A program made the translations under genes and the position numbers. Under the pieces are notes generated by a model that was not told where the DNA came from, did not search any database, and saw only the letters and a list, made by a program, of their open reading frames with translations. DNA of 64,000 nt from an uncultured Bacteroidales bacterium (GTDB lineage: Bacteria; Bacteroidota; Bacteroidia; Bacteroidales; UBA932). Numbering within the stretch: position 1 is the stretch's first letter; every line of letters begins with the position of its first letter. The DNA lies in assembly GCA_900320185.1 (NCBI GenBank), contig ONRD01000001.1:124001-188000 (forward strand), given 5' to 3'. Shown here in pieces: positions 8,190-17,221 of the stretch.

Positions 8190-9664
8190 GACTTGACAGG
8201 ATCATACAAGACGCCGGAACGGTCAGGGTCGACGGGGACGTCCTCGCCGAGATCGGTTCCGTGTGCAACGATTCCAGGAAGGCCTGTCCGGGAGCTCTCT
8301 TCATCGCGGTGAAGGGCTGCGGGACGGACGGCCACTCCTACATCGGGAAAGCGGTTGAAGCCGGTGCGGTTGCCGTGGTTTACGAAGACGACGGTCCCTT
8401 CCTCTCCTCTTTCCCCGGGGTGACTTTCGTGAAGGTAGCCTCCTCGCGGCATGCCGTCGCAATGATAGCGGCCGCTTTCTACGGCAACCCCTCCTCGAAG
8501 CTCACGCTGGTCGGCATCACCGGAACCAACGGGAAGACCACCACGGTGACACTCCTATACAAGCTCTTCATGGCACAGGGCTACAACTGCGGCCTTCTGT
8601 CCACGATCGCGAACTATGTCGGGACCAAGAGGCTGGAAACGGAAAACACCACCGTGGACCCGATCACCGCCAACTCCCTTATGAGCGAGATGGTGGAAGC
8701 GGGCTGCGAGTACTGCTTCATGGAAGTCAGTTCGATAGGGGTCGAACAGGAAAGGGTCGAAGGCCTGCACTTCAAGGTCGGAATATTCTCGAACCTGACC
8801 CACGACCACCTCGACTACCACGGCACGTTCGCAGAGTACCTCCGGTGCAAGAAGCTTTTCTTCGACAAGCTGCCCGCCGATGCCTTCGCCATCACCAACA
8901 TCGACGACAGGAACGGCGAGGTGATGGTCCAGAACACGAAGGCCAAGGTAGTGCGCTACTCCCTCAGGCGGATGGCCGACCACAGCTGCAGGATCATGGA
9001 AGAGAGTTTCGACGGGATGATGCTCCGCATCGACGGACGCGAGGCCTGGACCAGGCTCGTAGGCCGCCACAATGCCTACAACATCCTCGCCATCTACACC
9101 ACCGCCGTGACCCTCGGCGCATCGCCGGAGGACACCCTCGTGGCGGTGAGCACCCTGGAACCGGCACCGGGACGGCTGGAGACCATGCACGGTCCCAAAG
9201 GCATCACGGTTGTCCTCGACTATGCCCACACTCCGGACGCCCTGCAGAATGTCCTCTCAACCCTCAGGGACATAGCCCCGAAGAAGGAACTCGTCTGCCT
9301 GTTCGGCTGTGGCGGGGACAGGGACAGGACAAAGAGGCCCGAGATGGCGAAGGTGGCCGAAGAATACTCGGACCGCATATTCGTGACTTCGGACAATTCG
9401 CGCACTGAAAGGACCGAAGACATAATGGACGACATCAGGAAGGGCTTTTCGGCCAAGGGGCTTGCGAAGACGGTCTTCATCGCGGACAGGAAAGAAGCCA
9501 TCCGCACGGCGCTCATGTTCAGCCATGAGGGCGCGGCCGTCCTGCTTGCAGGCAAGGGTCACGAGACTTACCAGATAATCGGCACGGAGAAACGCCACTT
9601 CGACGAGCGCGAAGTCGTCGGGGAAGTGTTTGCCGCCATGAAGAACCTTGATAACAAAGAATAG
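8186..9664 (+). CDS. murE: UDP-MurNAc-tripeptide synthetase MurE
   Basis: Start at the ATG at 8186, which overlaps the ftsI stop (ATGA); a longer frame to 8093 exists but begins inside ftsI. 492 residues. The Mur ligase ATP loop GITGTNGKTTTVTLLYK lies near residue 112, and SSIGVEQERVEG and NLTHDHLDYHGTF follow. MurE adds the third stem-peptide residue. The substrate-choice motif near residue 402 reads DNSR (in TSDNSRTERTEDI). meso-diaminopimelate enzymes usually have DNPR, so the Arg that contacts diaminopimelate is kept but Pro is replaced by Ser. Diaminopimelate addition is inferred. Confidence 0.94.
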   Translation: MRLDRIIQDAGTVRVDGDVLAEIGSVCNDSRKACPGALFIAVKGCGTDGHSYIGKAVEAGAVAVVYEDDGPFLSSFPGVTFVKVASSRHAVAMIAAAFYGNPSSKLTLVGITGTNGKTTTVTLLYKLFMAQGYNCGLLSTIANYVGTKRLETENTTVDPITANSLMSEMVEAGCEYCFMEVSSIGVEQERVEGLHFKVGIFSNLTHDHLDYHGTFAEYLRCKKLFFDKLPADAFAITNIDDRNGEVMVQNTKAKVVRYSLRRMADHSCRIMEESFDGMMLRIDGREAWTRLVGRHNAYNILAIYTTAVTLGASPEDTLVAVSTLEPAPGRLETMHGPKGITVVLDYAHTPDALQNVLSTLRDIAPKKELVCLFGCGGDRDRTKRPEMAKVAEEYSDRIFVTSDNSRTERTEDIMDDIRKGFSAKGLAKTVFIADRKEAIRTALMFSHEGAAVLLAGKGHETYQIIGTEKRHFDEREVVGEVFAAMKNLDNKE

Positions 9665-9666
9665 CA

Positions 9667-10977
9667 ATGATATACCATCTGTTCCAGCATCTGCAGCAAT
9701 ATGACATCCCGGGGCAGGGCCTCTTCAGCTACCTGTCCTTCAGGGCGATGCTGACCAGCGTCACCGCAATCATCATCTCCTTTTTCGTAGGCCGCCGGAT
9801 CATCGGCTACCTCCAGGAAAAACAGATCGGCGAGACCATCAGGGACCTCGGCCTGGAAGGGCAGATGCAGAAGAAGGGAACCCCGACCATGGGCGGAGTG
9901 ATCATCATCATCTCCATAATGGTCCCGGTCCTGTTGTTCTGCGACCTGACCAACATCTACACCCAGCTGCTCATCTTCACGACCCTGTGGTGCGGGGCCC
10001 TGGGATTCGCGGACGATTACATCAAGGTGTTCAGGCACAACAAGGAAGGCCTGCATCCAAAGGCCAAGCTGCTGGCCCAGCTCATCCTCGGCCTGGTCAT
10101 CGGGATGACTGTCTGGCTCAGCGACGACATCGTCGTCAGGGAGAAAGTGAAGGTCACGCCGGGAGTCGAGAACATAGTGGAGCAGGGAAACAGGAGCGCC
10201 CTCAATGTAGATTCGGAGACCCTTGTCGGTTCCGACAGCGGCTGGAAGATGGAGAACGTGGTGAAGAGCACCAAGACGACCATCCCCTTTGTCAAGAGCC
10301 ATGAATTCGACTACAAGTGGCTCTCCCCGTTCAAGGGGAAATGGGGCTGGTACTGCAAATGGGCCATCTACGTGCTGATGATCGTGATTGTGATAACCGC
10401 ATGCTCCAACGGGACCAACCTGACAGACGGGATGGACGGCCTTGCAGCGGGAACCAGCGCGATAGTGGGGGTCGTACTGGGCGTCCTGGCATGGCTGGGT
10501 GGCAACCTCATAGACTCGAACTACCTGAACATCATGTACATACCGGGTAGCGGCGAGATCGCAGTCTTCATGTCGGCTTTCGTCGGAGCACTGCTTGGGT
10601 TCCTGTGGTACAATTCCTACCCTGCCCAGGTGTTCATGGGAGACACCGGCAGCCTCACCATAGGAGGGATCATAGGGGTGAGCGCAGTGCTCATGAGGAA
10701 GGAACTCCTCATTCCCCTTCTGTGCGGAATATTCCTGGTCGAGTCCCTTTCGGTGATGATCCAGAGAATGTGGTTCAAGTACACGAAGAAGAAATACGGT
10801 GAAGGGAGGAGGGTTTTCAAGATGACTCCCCTCCACCACCACTACCAGAAGGAAGGCATACCGGCCGTTATCACCAAACCGGTCCACGCGCTTCCCGAGG
10901 CCAAGATAGTAGCCAGGTTCTGGATCATCGGGATAATCCTCGCCGTGTCGACCCTGGCCATAATGAAGATAAGGTAG
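9667..10977 (+). CDS. mraY: Phospho-MurNAc-pentapeptide transferase MraY
   Basis: 436 residues, multi-pass membrane enzyme that makes lipid I from UDP-MurNAc-pentapeptide and undecaprenyl phosphate. Visible signatures: KKGTPTMGGV (residues 76-85), FADDYIKV with the catalytic Asp pair, TDGMDGLAAG in the middle, and the MTPLHHHYQKEG histidine motif near the end. Between residues about 150 and 230 is a polar stretch (VTPGVENIVEQGNRSALNVD and onward) absent from proteobacterial MraY. This extended loop is typical of Bacteroidota and explains the length (E. coli 360). Starts 2 bp after the murE stop. Confidence 0.95.
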   Translation: MIYHLFQHLQQYDIPGQGLFSYLSFRAMLTSVTAIIISFFVGRRIIGYLQEKQIGETIRDLGLEGQMQKKGTPTMGGVIIIISIMVPVLLFCDLTNIYTQLLIFTTLWCGALGFADDYIKVFRHNKEGLHPKAKLLAQLILGLVIGMTVWLSDDIVVREKVKVTPGVENIVEQGNRSALNVDSETLVGSDSGWKMENVVKSTKTTIPFVKSHEFDYKWLSPFKGKWGWYCKWAIYVLMIVIVITACSNGTNLTDGMDGLAAGTSAIVGVVLGVLAWLGGNLIDSNYLNIMYIPGSGEIAVFMSAFVGALLGFLWYNSYPAQVFMGDTGSLTIGGIIGVSAVLMRKELLIPLLCGIFLVESLSVMIQRMWFKYTKKKYGEGRRVFKMTPLHHHYQKEGIPAVITKPVHALPEAKIVARFWIIGIILAVSTLAIMKIR

Positions 10978-11076
10978 ACGCAAAGAGCAAGGATGCCTGT
11001 CCCGGACGGACTTCCGGGGAACTGACGGCACATCGGATACAGATAAAGAGAATTGATTGAAACAGGAGACAAGGAT

Positions 11077-12420
11077 ATGTCAAGATTGGTAGTTTTGGGC
11101 GGAGGTGAAAGCGGAGTCGGAGCCGCGGTACTCGCGAAAGTGAAAGGATTCGACGTGTTCCTCTCGGACAGCGGGACCATCTCCGAAGGATATGCGGAGG
11201 AATTGCGCAGATGGGACATCCCTTTCGAGCAGGGAGGCCACACGGAGGAGCTGATACTTTCAGCCGACGAAGTGGTCAAGAGTCCGGGCATACCCGGCAA
11301 CGTCCCGATGGTAAGGAAACTGGAGGCCCAGGGCACGCACATAGTTTCCGAGATAGAGTTTGCAGGCCGCTATGACACCGCCAAGAAGATCTGCATAACC
11401 GGGAGCAACGGGAAGACCACCACCACATCGCTGATCTACTACCTGCTCCGCAACGCAGGGCTGAACGTGGGACTGGGCGGCAACATCGGAAAAAGCTACG
11501 CCTACCAGGTCGCCACTGAGCACTTCGACTACTATGTCTTGGAAATCAGCAGTTTCCAGCTCGACAACTGCTATGAGTTCCATCCTGACATCGCAATAAT
11601 CACCAACATAACCCCCGACCATCTGGACCGCTACGACTACCAGATGGAAAACTACGTGAAGTCCAAGTTCCGCATCACGAGGAACCTCAGTCCCGAAGAC
11701 TGCTTCATCTTCGACTCCGACGACGAAATAACCATAGACCACCTCAACAAGATAATCATCTCGGCGAAGAAGCTGCCTTTCACCCAGAAGGAGACCGACC
11801 TGCAGCAGGGAGCTTTCCTCAAGGACGAACAGATTGTCGTACGCTATGAAGAAGAGGAGTGCAACGTCTATCTCAAGGAACTTGCCCTGGGAGGCAGGCA
11901 CAACATCTACAATTCGATGGCGGCCGCCCTTGCGGCGAAGGCTTCAGGGATAGACAACAAGGTCATCAGGGAGTCCCTGGCCACCTTCAAGCCCGTCGAG
12001 CACAGGCTGGAACCCGTCCTCAGCATAAAGGACGTCCTGTACATAAACGATTCGAAAGCCACGAACGTCGACGCGGCATGGTACGCCCTTGAATGCCAGA
12101 AGAGGCCCGTCGTGTGGATAGTCGGAGGCAAGGACAAGGGCAACGACTACGAGGTCCTCAAGCCCCTGGTACGCCAGAAGGTGAAGGCCATCGTCTGCCT
12201 GGGAGTCGACAACACCAAGATCCGCGAAGCCTTCGAGTCCATCGTGGGGAAAGACCGTTTCGTCGAGACCCGCTCCGCCGAAGATGCCGTCAAGGAATCC
12301 AGCAGGTTCGCCTCTCCCGGCGACGTGGTGCTCCTGAGCCCCTGCTGCGCGAGTTTCGACCTCTTCCACAACATGGAAGAGAGGGGCGAACGGTTCAAGG
12401 AAGCCGTAAGGAGACTTTAG
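11077..12420 (+). CDS. murD: UDP-MurNAc-L-alanine--D-glutamate ligase MurD
   Basis: 447 residues from the ATG at 11077, which has AGGAGA 7 bp upstream; a TTG nine codons earlier is an unlikely alternative. It starts MSRLVVLGGGESGVGAA, the MurD N-terminal Rossmann fold. The ATP loop ITGSNGKTTTTSLIYY is near residue 110, ITPDHLDRYDY follows, and NDSKATNVDAAWYAL near 325 is the typical MurD C-terminal motif. It adds D-glutamate to UDP-MurNAc-L-Ala. A gap of 99 bp separates it from mraY, the largest in the dcw operon, with no convincing promoter in it. Confidence 0.95.
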   Translation: MSRLVVLGGGESGVGAAVLAKVKGFDVFLSDSGTISEGYAEELRRWDIPFEQGGHTEELILSADEVVKSPGIPGNVPMVRKLEAQGTHIVSEIEFAGRYDTAKKICITGSNGKTTTTSLIYYLLRNAGLNVGLGGNIGKSYAYQVATEHFDYYVLEISSFQLDNCYEFHPDIAIITNITPDHLDRYDYQMENYVKSKFRITRNLSPEDCFIFDSDDEITIDHLNKIIISAKKLPFTQKETDLQQGAFLKDEQIVVRYEEEECNVYLKELALGGRHNIYNSMAAALAAKASGIDNKVIRESLATFKPVEHRLEPVLSIKDVLYINDSKATNVDAAWYALECQKRPVVWIVGGKDKGNDYEVLKPLVRQKVKAIVCLGVDNTKIREAFESIVGKDRFVETRSAEDAVKESSRFASPGDVVLLSPCCASFDLFHNMEERGERFKEAVRRL

Positions 12421-12452
12421 AGAGACGGAGACAATCAAAGTACTGCAAGGAA

Positions 12453-13922
12453 ATGGCAGCGGAAAGGACAAAGAAGAAAAACACCCTGTGGAACTTCCTC
12501 GACAACCTCGAGGGAGACAAGGTGGTGTGGATGATAGTGCTGCTGCTCATGCTGATAAGCATAGTGGCCATCTTCTCTTCCACCTCCCAGCTCGCACTCC
12601 AGAAGGGCACGACCAGGGTGAGCATCCTCAAAGGGCAGATGATGACCATAGTGGGAGGCCTCGCCGTCATCCTGGTCTGCTACAGCATCAAGAGCCTGAG
12701 GTTCTTCCGGTTCTTCTCCCAGTTCGGCTACCTGGTCTCCATCGTGCTGCTGATGGTCCTGGCCGTCCACAAGCCGATTGGCTTCCTGCATCCTGTAATG
12801 CTGAACTCAGCGTGGCGCGTCATCGAAGTCTTCGGTTTCCAGATCCATGTGTTCGAAGTAGTGAAGGTGGCGATGGTCATGTACCTTGCCTGGGCGGTGA
12901 ATGCATTCCAGACCGATTCTTTCGCGATAGCCGACAGGCTGTCCAAGGCCTATCCCGTCTTCGGGAAGGCATGGATGAAGAAACTGCTCTACATCTACAT
13001 CCCGATATTCTCAGTCTGCATCGGGATCATGATGGGCAGCCTTTCCAGCACCCTGTTCATCGGCGGGATCATGTTCGTCACCATCCTGATCGGCGGGATG
13101 AGCATCAAGGACCTCCTCCTTCCGGGGGCGGTCGGAGTCGCTCTCCTTCTCGGCTGCGTGGGGATAAACGCCGTGGCTCCGGAGGACCACAAGCCGTTCC
13201 CGCACCTGCAGTCAGCCCTGAACAGGCTGGATTCGGAGAGCGATGAAAAGTACATGAAGGACATCGCCAACGAGCCCCAGAACAGCAAGCAGTTCCAGAA
13301 AGCCCTTGACAAGATGAAGCAGCCCGTCAGCGCCAAGATTGCGATCCACGAGGGAGGCCTGTTCGGCAAAGGGCCGGGAAGGAGCACCCAGAGGTACGTG
13401 GTCCCCATCATGTTCGAGGACTACATGTTCAGCTTCATCGTGGAGGAATACGGGCTCATGGGGGGCATCCTGGTGATAATCCTGTACATAAGCCTCCTTG
13501 CAAGAGGCTCCATAATAGTGAGGAACTGCGACAACCATTTCGCGAAGACAGCAATAGCCGGACTCGTGGTCCTGATCACGGGACAGGCGATGATGCACAT
13601 CATGATCAACTGCGACCTGGGGCCCCTTACCGGACAGACCCTGCCCATGGTAAGCCTCGGCAAGTCATCATTCCTGATGTTTTCGCTCGCATTCGGGATC
13701 ATCCTGTCCATCAGCAGGATAGCCAAGAGGAAGATAGCCCGCGAAGCCGAATCGATGGGTTCGATCATGGGTGACGGCGAACGCGCGGGAGCCAGGAACG
13801 AGATGGAGAGCACCCTGGAGGACCTGGACGAGATGGAAAGCTCCGGATTCGAAGGGACCGGGGTACCTGTCCATGAAAACGACATCCCCGACTACGGGAT
13901 AGACGACCATAACAATGAATAG
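12453..13922 (+). CDS. ftsW: Peptidoglycan glycosyltransferase FtsW
   Basis: 489 residues from the ATG at 12453; a longer in-frame extension lies wholly inside murD. A SEDS-family polytopic protein. Spans are visible from about residue 25 (VVWMIVLLLMLISIVAIFSS) to about 425. The motif HEGGLFGKGPGRSTQRYVVP matches the large periplasmic loop conserved in FtsW/RodA, and LGPLTGQTLPMVSLGKSSFL is the C-terminal signature. It polymerises lipid II into septal glycan with FtsI. A charged cytoplasmic tail of about 60 residues (ESTLEDLDEMESS) follows the last span. The stop overlaps the start of murG. Confidence 0.94.
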   Translation: MAAERTKKKNTLWNFLDNLEGDKVVWMIVLLLMLISIVAIFSSTSQLALQKGTTRVSILKGQMMTIVGGLAVILVCYSIKSLRFFRFFSQFGYLVSIVLLMVLAVHKPIGFLHPVMLNSAWRVIEVFGFQIHVFEVVKVAMVMYLAWAVNAFQTDSFAIADRLSKAYPVFGKAWMKKLLYIYIPIFSVCIGIMMGSLSSTLFIGGIMFVTILIGGMSIKDLLLPGAVGVALLLGCVGINAVAPEDHKPFPHLQSALNRLDSESDEKYMKDIANEPQNSKQFQKALDKMKQPVSAKIAIHEGGLFGKGPGRSTQRYVVPIMFEDYMFSFIVEEYGLMGGILVIILYISLLARGSIIVRNCDNHFAKTAIAGLVVLITGQAMMHIMINCDLGPLTGQTLPMVSLGKSSFLMFSLAFGIILSISRIAKRKIAREAESMGSIMGDGERAGARNEMESTLEDLDEMESSGFEGTGVPVHENDIPDYGIDDHNNE

Positions 13923-15069
13923 CAATATGGAATACAAACCATTGAGAGTAATCATAAGCGGAGGTGGGACGGGAGGCCACATCTTCCCGGCCATATCCAT
14001 AGCCAACAAGCTCAAGGAGCTGAATCCGGAGACGGAGATCCTGTTCGTAGGTGCGGAAGGGAAGATGGAGATGGAGAAGGTCCCCGCCGCAGGATACAAG
14101 ATAACGGGCCTTCCGATAGTGGGGCTGCAGAGGCAGTTGAATCTAAGGAACATAGTCAACGACCTGAAGGTCCCATTCAAGGTGCTCTCGAGCATCCGCA
14201 AGGCAAGGAGGATACTGAAGGAATTCAAGCCGCAGGTGGCAGTCGGAGTCGGAGGGTACGCCAGCGCTCCCCTGCTGATGGCCGCGACCAGGATGCACAT
14301 CCCCTCCGTCATCCAGGAGCAGAACGGCTTCGCCGGCCTTACCAACAAGAAGCTCGGGGACAAGGTACAGAGCATCTGCGTCGCCTACGAAGGGATGGAA
14401 AGGTTCTTCCCGGCGGACAAGATCGTGATGACCGGGAATCCCATCAGGAGCGTGTTCGTGCCCTGCACGCCTGAAATGAAGGAAGCCGGGGTCAGGGAAT
14501 ATGGGCTCGACCCTGCTAAAAAGCACATATTCATAGTGGGCGGAAGCCTTGGCAGCAGCAAGTTCAACAAGAGCGTCTGCGCCTGGATATCCGAAGGGTG
14601 TCCCGGGGCGGAGGGAGTCGACGTGCTCTGGCAGTGCGGCAAGTACTACAAGGAAGGGATCGACGCTTTCATGAAGGAGCAGACCCGGAAGAATCCCGAC
14701 CTGCCCTCCACGGTGCACCATTCCGACTTCATAGGTCGGATGGAACTTGCCTACGCAGCGGCCGACGTGGTCATCTCCCGTTCGGGAGCCTCCTCCGTCT
14801 CAGAGCTTTGCGCCGCAAGGAAGGCGGTGATATTCATACCCTCGCCCAACGTCGCCGAAGACCACCAGACACACAATGCGATGGCCCTGGTCAACAAGGA
14901 CGCCGCGATGATCGTGAAGGACGCCGACGCGATGGAGAAGATGATGAGCACCGCACTGGAACTCCTCAAGGACCCCGGAAGGATAGCGACGCTTGAGGAA
15001 AATGCCGGAAAGATGGCACTTCCGGACGCCGCCCAGAAGATCGCAGACGAAATCTACAAGCTGGTTTAG
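13915..15069 (+). CDS. murG: UDP-GlcNAc:lipid I N-acetylglucosaminyltransferase MurG
   Basis: 384 residues. It carries the N-terminal glycine loop IISGGGTGGHIFPAISIAN (residues 11-29), FVGAEGKMEMEKVP, VGVGGYASAPLL and QEQNGFAGLTNK. The nucleotide-sugar motif SRSGASSVSELCAARK (near 285) and PSPNVAEDHQTHNA follow. MurG is a GT28 enzyme at the inner face of the membrane that turns lipid I into lipid II. Its ATG lies 8 bp before the end of ftsW, so the two are translationally coupled. Confidence 0.96.
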   Translation: MNSNMEYKPLRVIISGGGTGGHIFPAISIANKLKELNPETEILFVGAEGKMEMEKVPAAGYKITGLPIVGLQRQLNLRNIVNDLKVPFKVLSSIRKARRILKEFKPQVAVGVGGYASAPLLMAATRMHIPSVIQEQNGFAGLTNKKLGDKVQSICVAYEGMERFFPADKIVMTGNPIRSVFVPCTPEMKEAGVREYGLDPAKKHIFIVGGSLGSSKFNKSVCAWISEGCPGAEGVDVLWQCGKYYKEGIDAFMKEQTRKNPDLPSTVHHSDFIGRMELAYAAADVVISRSGASSVSELCAARKAVIFIPSPNVAEDHQTHNAMALVNKDAAMIVKDADAMEKMMSTALELLKDPGRIATLEENAGKMALPDAAQKIADEIYKLV

Positions 15070-15073
15070 GGAC

Positions 15074-16432
15074 ATGTCAAAGTACTCGAAGATCTATTTC
15101 ATTGGCATCGGCGGCATCGGGATGAGCGCCATCGCCAGATACTACAAGTTCAAGGGCTATCCCGTAGCCGGCTACGACAGGACGCCCTCGGACCTGACCC
15201 GCGCGCTGGAAAGCGAAGGGATCGAAGTCCACTACAAGGACGACATCGACTATGTCCCGAAGGACGTAGCCTCGACCCTGGTGGTCTACACGCCTGCCAT
15301 TCCGGATGACATGGGAGAGCTCTCCTACGTCCGGGAGCAGGGCTACACCGTCATCAAGAGGTCACGTATGCTGGGAGAACTCGCGGAAGGCCAGGTACTG
15401 CTGGCCGTGGCGGGAACCCATGGGAAAACCACCACCAGCACCCTGGTCGCCCACATCCTCACGCAAGGGGCGGAGGGCTGCTCGGCCTTCCTGGGAGGGA
15501 TCTCCAAGAATTACGGGACCAACCTCCTGGTCTCCCACTCCCCTACGATGGTGGCCGAAGCGGACGAGTTCGACAGGTCATTCCTCCAGCTGCATCCAGC
15601 AGTGGCGGCGATCACCGCGATGGACGCCGACCACCTGGACATCTACGGCACCCATGAGGAATACATAAAGGCTTTCAAGGAATTCGCCGGACAGGTAAGC
15701 AGGACCCTCATAGTGAAAAAGGGACTGGACATCACCCCCGGGGACACCAGGGCCAGGATCCTGCACTACAGCTATGACGACCCGTCGGCAGACTTCCATG
15801 CCGCCGACCCGAGGCCGGACAGCCTGGGACACTACATCTTCGACCTGGTCCATCCGGGCGGGACGATCAAGGATGTCAGGTGCGGCTGCCCCGGATGGGT
15901 GAACGTCGAGAACAGCGTGGCCGCTGCCGCCGTCTGCCTGTGCCATGGGGTATCGCCTTCCGCCGTCAAGGATGCGATCGGATCGTACCGGGGAGTCCGT
16001 CGTCGTCTCGACGTCCACGTGAACACACCTTCCCTGACTTACATCGACGACTACGCCCACCATCCCAGGGAGCTCTCCGCGGCAATCTCCTCGATAAGGG
16101 GGATGTTTCCGGAGAGGAAACTCACAGCCATCTTCCAGCCCCACCTCTTCTCCAGGACGATGGACTTCGCTGACGAATTCGCCCAGACCCTATCCAAGGT
16201 CGACAAACTCATCCTGCTGGACATCTACCCGGCCAGGGAGGAGCCTATCCCGGGCGTGACCTCAGAGCTCATATTCAACAAGGTGGAGGGACCCGAGAAA
16301 GTCATGCTGAAAAAGGAGGACCTCATGGCCTACCTTGAAGGTGAAAAGCTGGATGTCCTGGCAACCTTCGGCGCAGGTGACATCGACAGGTTCACCGGAC
16401 CGATTACCGAGATGCTTGAAAAAAGGACATGA
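15074..16432 (+). CDS. murC: UDP-MurNAc--L-alanine ligase MurC
   Basis: 452 residues from the ATG at 15074, 4 bp after the murG stop (a longer frame reaches back into murG). It starts MSKYSKIYFIGIGGIGMSAI, the MurC Rossmann loop. It has the ATP motif AVAGTHGKTTTSTLVAH near residue 112, MDADHLDIYGTHEEY, and YIDDYAHHPRELSAAI near 325, the catalytic and metal region specific to MurC. It joins L-alanine to UDP-MurNAc, the first step of the stem peptide. The end overlaps ftsQ by 4 bp. Confidence 0.96.
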   Translation: MSKYSKIYFIGIGGIGMSAIARYYKFKGYPVAGYDRTPSDLTRALESEGIEVHYKDDIDYVPKDVASTLVVYTPAIPDDMGELSYVREQGYTVIKRSRMLGELAEGQVLLAVAGTHGKTTTSTLVAHILTQGAEGCSAFLGGISKNYGTNLLVSHSPTMVAEADEFDRSFLQLHPAVAAITAMDADHLDIYGTHEEYIKAFKEFAGQVSRTLIVKKGLDITPGDTRARILHYSYDDPSADFHAADPRPDSLGHYIFDLVHPGGTIKDVRCGCPGWVNVENSVAAAAVCLCHGVSPSAVKDAIGSYRGVRRRLDVHVNTPSLTYIDDYAHHPRELSAAISSIRGMFPERKLTAIFQPHLFSRTMDFADEFAQTLSKVDKLILLDIYPAREEPIPGVTSELIFNKVEGPEKVMLKKEDLMAYLEGEKLDVLATFGAGDIDRFTGPITEMLEKRT

Positions 16433-17211
16433 CGATGCGCAAAGGACTCGGAACTGCACTTGCGGCGGCGGCTTTCTGCCTGCTCGGCGCCCTCTTTTTC
16501 TTCACCTATTCATCGATGAAGGAGCAGAGGCGCCAGAAGACATGCGTCGGAGTCAAGGTCGAGTTTGCGGACCCCTACACCTTCGTCACCCCCGAAGATG
16601 TCGAACAGTACCTCAAGGAGGGCTACGGAGCCTATGTAGGGCAGCGCCTTGACAGCATCGACCTCCTCAAGGTGGAGAAGGTCCTGGACGGGAAGAGCGC
16701 CATCATGAAGACGGATGCCTTCACGACTCCTGACGGGTACCTCAACATCAGGCTCTTCCAGAGAGAACCGGTGGTACGGTTCCAGAAAGGAGGCTACGGG
16801 TTCTACGCCGACTCCGAGGGCTTCCTGTTCCCGCTCCAGAACAACTACACATCACGCGTGCCCATCATCGACGGGGAGATCCCACTCGAGGTGAAGGCCG
16901 GTTTCAAGGGCAGGCCCAAGTCCGACAAGGAGAACGAATGGCTCTCGGGGGCGATCGAACTGGCAAACTACATCAGTTCCTCGGCGACGTGGTCGGAAAA
17001 CATCAGCCAGATAAGCGTCAGGCCCAACGGGGACCTGGTGATGGTCCCGCGGCAGGGAAAGGAAAAGTTCATTTTCGGGAAACTCGACGACATACCGGGG
17101 AAATTCTGGAAAATGGAGAAATACTACACCTCGATAGCTCCGGCCAGGGAGCCCGGGTACTATTCGAGCGTGAACGTGAAATACAAGGGACAGATAGTCT
17201 GCAGAAAATAA
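16429..17211 (+). CDS. ftsQ: FtsQ-like cell division protein
   Basis: 260 residues with one N-terminal membrane span (ALAAAAFCLLGALFFFTY, about 10-27) and a long extracytoplasmic part. VEFADPYTFVTPEDVEQYL resembles the POTRA segment, and LNIRLFQREPVVRFQKGGYGFYAD is the usual FtsQ/DivIB block followed by a conserved FYAD/GF pair. FtsQ links early and late division proteins. The position between murC and ftsA fits. The start overlaps the murC stop; a second Met two codons later is an alternative. Confidence 0.85.
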   Translation: MTMRKGLGTALAAAAFCLLGALFFFTYSSMKEQRRQKTCVGVKVEFADPYTFVTPEDVEQYLKEGYGAYVGQRLDSIDLLKVEKVLDGKSAIMKTDAFTTPDGYLNIRLFQREPVVRFQKGGYGFYADSEGFLFPLQNNYTSRVPIIDGEIPLEVKAGFKGRPKSDKENEWLSGAIELANYISSSATWSENISQISVRPNGDLVMVPRQGKEKFIFGKLDDIPGKFWKMEKYYTSIAPAREPGYYSSVNVKYKGQIVCRK

Positions 17212-17221
17212 ATTCGCGAAT

